Assembly: GCF_000970085.1 (NCBI RefSeq)
Contig: NZ_CP009506.1
Span: 4,650,001 to 4,714,000 of the forward strand
From: Methanosarcina siciliae T4/M
Lineage (GTDB): Archaea > Halobacteriota > Methanosarcinia > Methanosarcinales > Methanosarcinaceae
Direction of reading: 5' to 3'
DNA length: 64,000 nt
Made by a program: the position numbers and the translations under genes. Under the pieces are notes generated by a model. The model was not told where the DNA came from and did not search any database. It worked only from the letters and a program-made list of their open reading frames with translations. Shown here piece after piece: positions 62,914 through 64,000 of the stretch (its first letter is position 1; each line of letters begins with the position of its first letter).

Positions 62914-64000
62914 TTGCAAAAAGGAACTAATCAAATCTTGAGTCTTCTGACCTCTATTTCGTTACTCCTCCTAGTTTACGGTCTCTTTATACTTGAAGAA
63001 ATCCCGGTTAAGGGATATGCAGCTAGCATCTATGACCAGCTTCCTTTACGTTTATATCTAATCCTACTCTTTTGCTACATTTCTTCCATTATACTGGTGC
63101 TCTCATGCAGGAACAAAAAAACGATAATTATACTATTACTTATTCATTCCACAGTACTGATGATCCCTTATATGCTTGGATACGTCTCCATAGGTAGATA
63201 TGGAGAATTTTCACTTATGGGATTGGCGGAAAATAGAGGACTTTTTGATCACCCGGACTCTTCTGTCATTTCAAACCTTTCTCCTACAGGTCCTCTGCTG
63301 GTTTCAGCTCTGGACCTGGTATCGGGGTTGGGAAGACAAACGCTTTCTTATTTTTTACCGATTTTATTTTCAATTATGTTCATTACCGGGATGTACATGC
63401 TCTGCAGAACTTATATAAGCCGGGAAAAACTTGTCGGTGTAGTCTTGCTTTCCTCGTTTCTTCTATATTTCTGGCACTTTCAGTTTTCGACGTTTCCTTA
63501 TTACCTTTCTTTTTGCATGGTCCCTATCTATCTTTTTGTGTTAAGAAAAGCAATTTTGGATGAAAACAGGAAAATGCTTATCAGTTTTCCTTTTATGATA
63601 GCGTTGCTCCCGTTAGCCCATCCTTTTATTTTTGCGTATCTTATTTGTTTTTCACTACTCCTCATCGTTATAAATGAGATACTAGATGAGAAGAGAGACA
63701 TTACCAAAATCTTCGGCTTCAATGTTCCTGCTAAAGATGCTGTATTCATTTTACAGGGAAAAAAAGTTCTTTTTCTCTTTTTCCTGACGCTTATCTTGGG
63801 GAGCGTCCTATTCTGGAACTATGCTTCCCGTTTTTCCCAAACTTTACCTCCCGATCTTTCCTGGCACATTCAAACTTTATCAGTAACAAGCCTGACCAGT
63901 ATGTTAGGAGTGGAATCAAATCTCGAGTTCATACATTATTTCAATCTATATTATGGCAAATATTACATTCCGTTAATCTTCATTATTATCAATTCCGTAA
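62914..64000 (+). CDS. Multi-pass membrane protein, partial (paralogue of 29584-31434)
   Basis: The frame is open from 62869 to the window edge without a stop. It encodes the N-terminal ~360 residues of a protein like the one at 29584-31434: ISLLLLVYGLFILEEIP, LFCYISS, SNLSPTGPLLVSALDL, FHFQFST-type stretch and FNLYYGKYYIPLIFI. The GT-C-like topology is kept, with an acidic/aromatic loop (SIGRYGEFSLMG). No ATG is in frame; I start at the TTG at 62914, which has GGATGAGG upstream. Similarity extends a few residues further (KKDEDTL), so the true start may lie upstream, possibly lost to a frameshift near 62877. The gene is cut by the window end. Confidence 0.8.
   Translation, partial: MQKGTNQILSLLTSISLLLLVYGLFILEEIPVKGYAASIYDQLPLRLYLILLFCYISSIILVLSCRNKKTIIILLLIHSTVLMIPYMLGYVSIGRYGEFSLMGLAENRGLFDHPDSSVISNLSPTGPLLVSALDLVSGLGRQTLSYFLPILFSIMFITGMYMLCRTYISREKLVGVVLLSSFLLYFWHFQFSTFPYYLSFCMVPIYLFVLRKAILDENRKMLISFPFMIALLPLAHPFIFAYLICFSLLLIVINEILDEKRDITKIFGFNVPAKDAVFILQGKKVLFLFFLTLILGSVLFWNYASRFSQTLPPDLSWHIQTLSVTSLTSMLGVESNLEFIHYFNLYYGKYYIPLIFIIINSV

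Overview
The window comes from a methanogenic archaeon of the order Methanosarcinales, almost certainly a Methanosarcina. The markers are F420-dependent methylene-tetrahydromethanopterin dehydrogenase (mtd), the methanofuran enzyme MfnB, archaeosine tRNA-guanine transglycosylase, a thermosome, methanogen-only families (DUF473, DUF2111, DUF166), two DNRLRE/disaggregatase-type surface proteins, archaeal TATA boxes and GGTGAT-like ribosome binding sites. No rRNA, tRNA or CRISPR array was seen.

From 1 to about 29.4 kb the content is mainly housekeeping. It starts with a minimal SufC-SufB iron-sulfur assembly pair, a winged-helix regulator coupled to a NapH-like ferredoxin, and a large FAD/HdrD-type oxidoreductase with a methionine-rich tail. 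Next is an accessory patch (7.5-10.5 kb) with orphan genes and a frameshifted IS110 element that still carries a bridge-RNA-like leader. Then come the thermosome, a PAC2/DUF473 pair, a stand-alone pyruvate-kinase C-domain protein, an MNT/HEPN toxin-antitoxin pair split by a repeat insertion, and tgtA. A UbiA prenyltransferase / prenyl reductase / radical SAM group follows, which I propose as a methanophenazine-biosynthesis candidate. The section closes with serB plus a coiled-coil protein, mtd, DUF2111, DUF166, tmk and a methanofuran-related pair (HisA-like protein and mfnB).

From about 29.5 to 64 kb the window is a surface-polysaccharide island. It contains two paralogous multi-pass membrane proteins, one at each end (the second runs off the window), a further polytopic membrane protein, two polysaccharide deacetylases, two large beta-helix/DNRLRE exoproteins, GT2 and GT4 glycosyltransferases, a Gfo/Idh oxidoreductase, two Wzx-like flippases, a DUF354 protein, a UDP-sugar dehydrogenase, a UTP-glucose-1-phosphate uridylyltransferase and two nucleotide-sugar epimerases. 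Together they could make nucleotide sugars (GalU, dehydrogenase, epimerases), assemble and flip glycan units (glycosyltransferases, flippases) and trim or bind the finished polymer (deacetylases, DNRLRE proteins). This fits a methanochondroitin-like coat.

The island is heavily reworked. It holds a decayed FemAB-like gene carrying a 300-bp MITE, a broken GT4, a broken IS1634-type transposase, a duplicated signal-peptide start, and long AT-rich gaps. Many starts were moved from the longest possible open frame to positions supported by a ribosome binding site, a TATA box or family alignment. These choices are stated gene by gene.
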